DNA of 64,000 nucleotides from JAGOTP01 sp964598725 (GTDB lineage: Bacteria > Patescibacteriota > Patescibacteriia > 2-12-FULL-60-25), in NCBI GenBank assembly GCA_964598725.1, contig CAZRCW010000001.1, forward strand, positions 310,001 through 374,000, in the 5' to 3' direction. The notes under the pieces were generated by a model. It ran no database searches, was not told the origin of the DNA, and saw only the letters and a list, made by a program, of their open reading frames with translations. A program made the position numbers and the translations under genes. This document shows positions 63,602 to 64,000 of the stretch, one piece after another. Position 1 is the stretch's first letter. Each line of letters opens with the position of its first letter.

Positions 63602-64000
63602 GTGAGAGATTGGTTGGACATCCTCAAGCGGTTTCAGACGGGTAGGCTCCTTCGTGCGGAGTGGACCCATGAAGCGCACCTCGTGATCGGGCTCTGGTAT
63701 CTGCTCGAGTACCGCGATCCGGAGACCGCGCTGACGCACCTCCGTCTGGCCATCATGGCCTTCAACGAGTCCATCGGTGATCAGAACACGGACACGACGG
63801 GCTACCACCACACGATCACGGCCTTCTGGCTGCGCGAGATCGATCGGCGCGTGCAACGAATGGAGACGCGCGACTTCGCGACTCTCGCCGTGGTCGTGCT
63901 GCATGACGAACAGCTTCTTCACAGTCCACGCGTCTTCGAGGTCTACCCGAGGAGTATCCTCAAGGACCCCGTTGCTCGGCGTGGCTACGTCCCGCCGCCT
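63602..64000 (+). CDS. Uncharacterised protein, partial (right edge; accessory cassette)
   Basis: 133 codons open to the window edge. GTG start at 63602 is preferred because GGAGG lies 5 bases before it; an in-frame ATG at 63590 overlaps that site. The protein is helical, with WTHEAHLVIGLWYLLEYRDP, LTHLRLAIMAFNESIGDQNT and DTTGYHHTITAFWLREIDRR, a pattern I have seen in small uncharacterised bacterial proteins with conserved His and Trp but cannot name. Strongly G/C-ending codons, like the other cassette genes. The long open frame on the opposite strand here is a shadow. Confidence 0.7.
   Translation, partial: MRDWLDILKRFQTGRLLRAEWTHEAHLVIGLWYLLEYRDPETALTHLRLAIMAFNESIGDQNTDTTGYHHTITAFWLREIDRRVQRMETRDFATLAVVVLHDEQLLHSPRVFEVYPRSILKDPVARRGYVPPP

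Noticed and set aside
63467..63922. Minus-strand open frame at the right edge
   Set aside because: The plus-strand frame has a Shine-Dalgarno sequence, protein-like hydrophobic periodicity and G/C-ending codons; the minus frame overlaps the promoter of the M23-like gene.
1..64000. CRISPR arrays, insertion sequences, rRNA genes, replication origin
   Set aside because: No regularly spaced direct repeats, transposase or integrase genes, rRNA segments or DnaA-box clusters were seen.

Overview
The window looks like chromosomal DNA of a Candidate Phyla Radiation (Patescibacteria), probably Parcubacteria-type, bacterium. The long S10/spc ribosomal operon runs from rpsE straight into rplO with no rpmD (L30), S14 is the short zinc form, rplA does not follow rplK, and many genes (VirB2-like and TraD-like proteins, KGG protein, repeat-bearing CAP protein) are of types common in that group. 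TGA is used as a stop, so the code is the standard bacterial one. Assignment below phylum level cannot be made from this sequence alone. No gene-free stretch is longer than 300 bases; the longest is the 228-base rpsJ-rplC leader.

Layout. 0-5 kb: end of cdsA; secE-nusG-rplK on the minus strand; tRNA-Pro(GGG); two self-contained GC-rich accessory genes; hup; a LOG-family gene; rpmB. 5-7.4 kb: site-2 protease and a large membrane protein with a UbiA-like motif. 7.4-23.4 kb: rpsL, rpsG, fusA, a small unknown, tuf, then rpsJ to secY. 23.4-30.3 kb: TraD-like ATPase, adk, map, mutM, NAGPA-like lipoprotein, DedA-like protein and a 517-residue unknown. 30.3-38.3 kb (minus strand): VirB2-like/lysozyme-like protein, beta-propeller protein, DEAD helicase, msrB, an attenuator-controlled accessory gene, tmk, dipZ-like gene. 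38.3-46.8 kb: XRE regulator with membrane partner, ferritin-VIT fusion, another accessory gene, P-loop kinase, KGG protein, GFA protein, Gly-rich secreted protein, two-component system, CAP protein, YjdF-like membrane protein, pirin. 46.9-55.8 kb: surface-glycan cluster (epimerase, three GT4 enzymes, deacetylase, ATP-grasp, PHP, HD, APH-like kinase). 55.9-64 kb: fasciclin lipoprotein and MarR, aldose epimerase, ECF sigma/anti-sigma pair, Ada-like methyltransferase, a four-gene block of unknowns with an M23-like protein, and the start of a further accessory gene.

Two styles of gene organisation coexist. Most native genes lack a Shine-Dalgarno sequence, and many promoters place the predicted transcript start within a few bases of the ATG, which suggests leaderless initiation. 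A second class, at least five scattered single-gene units, has G/C-rich third codon positions, a TTGAC-type -35 box, a real 5' leader, usually a Shine-Dalgarno sequence and a strong hairpin right after the stop. These look like independently acquired cassettes. One has a leader with a 17-codon ORF, a terminator and a mutually exclusive 16-bp antiterminator, which is the layout of a translation-coupled attenuator. This is the most interesting regulatory element in the window.
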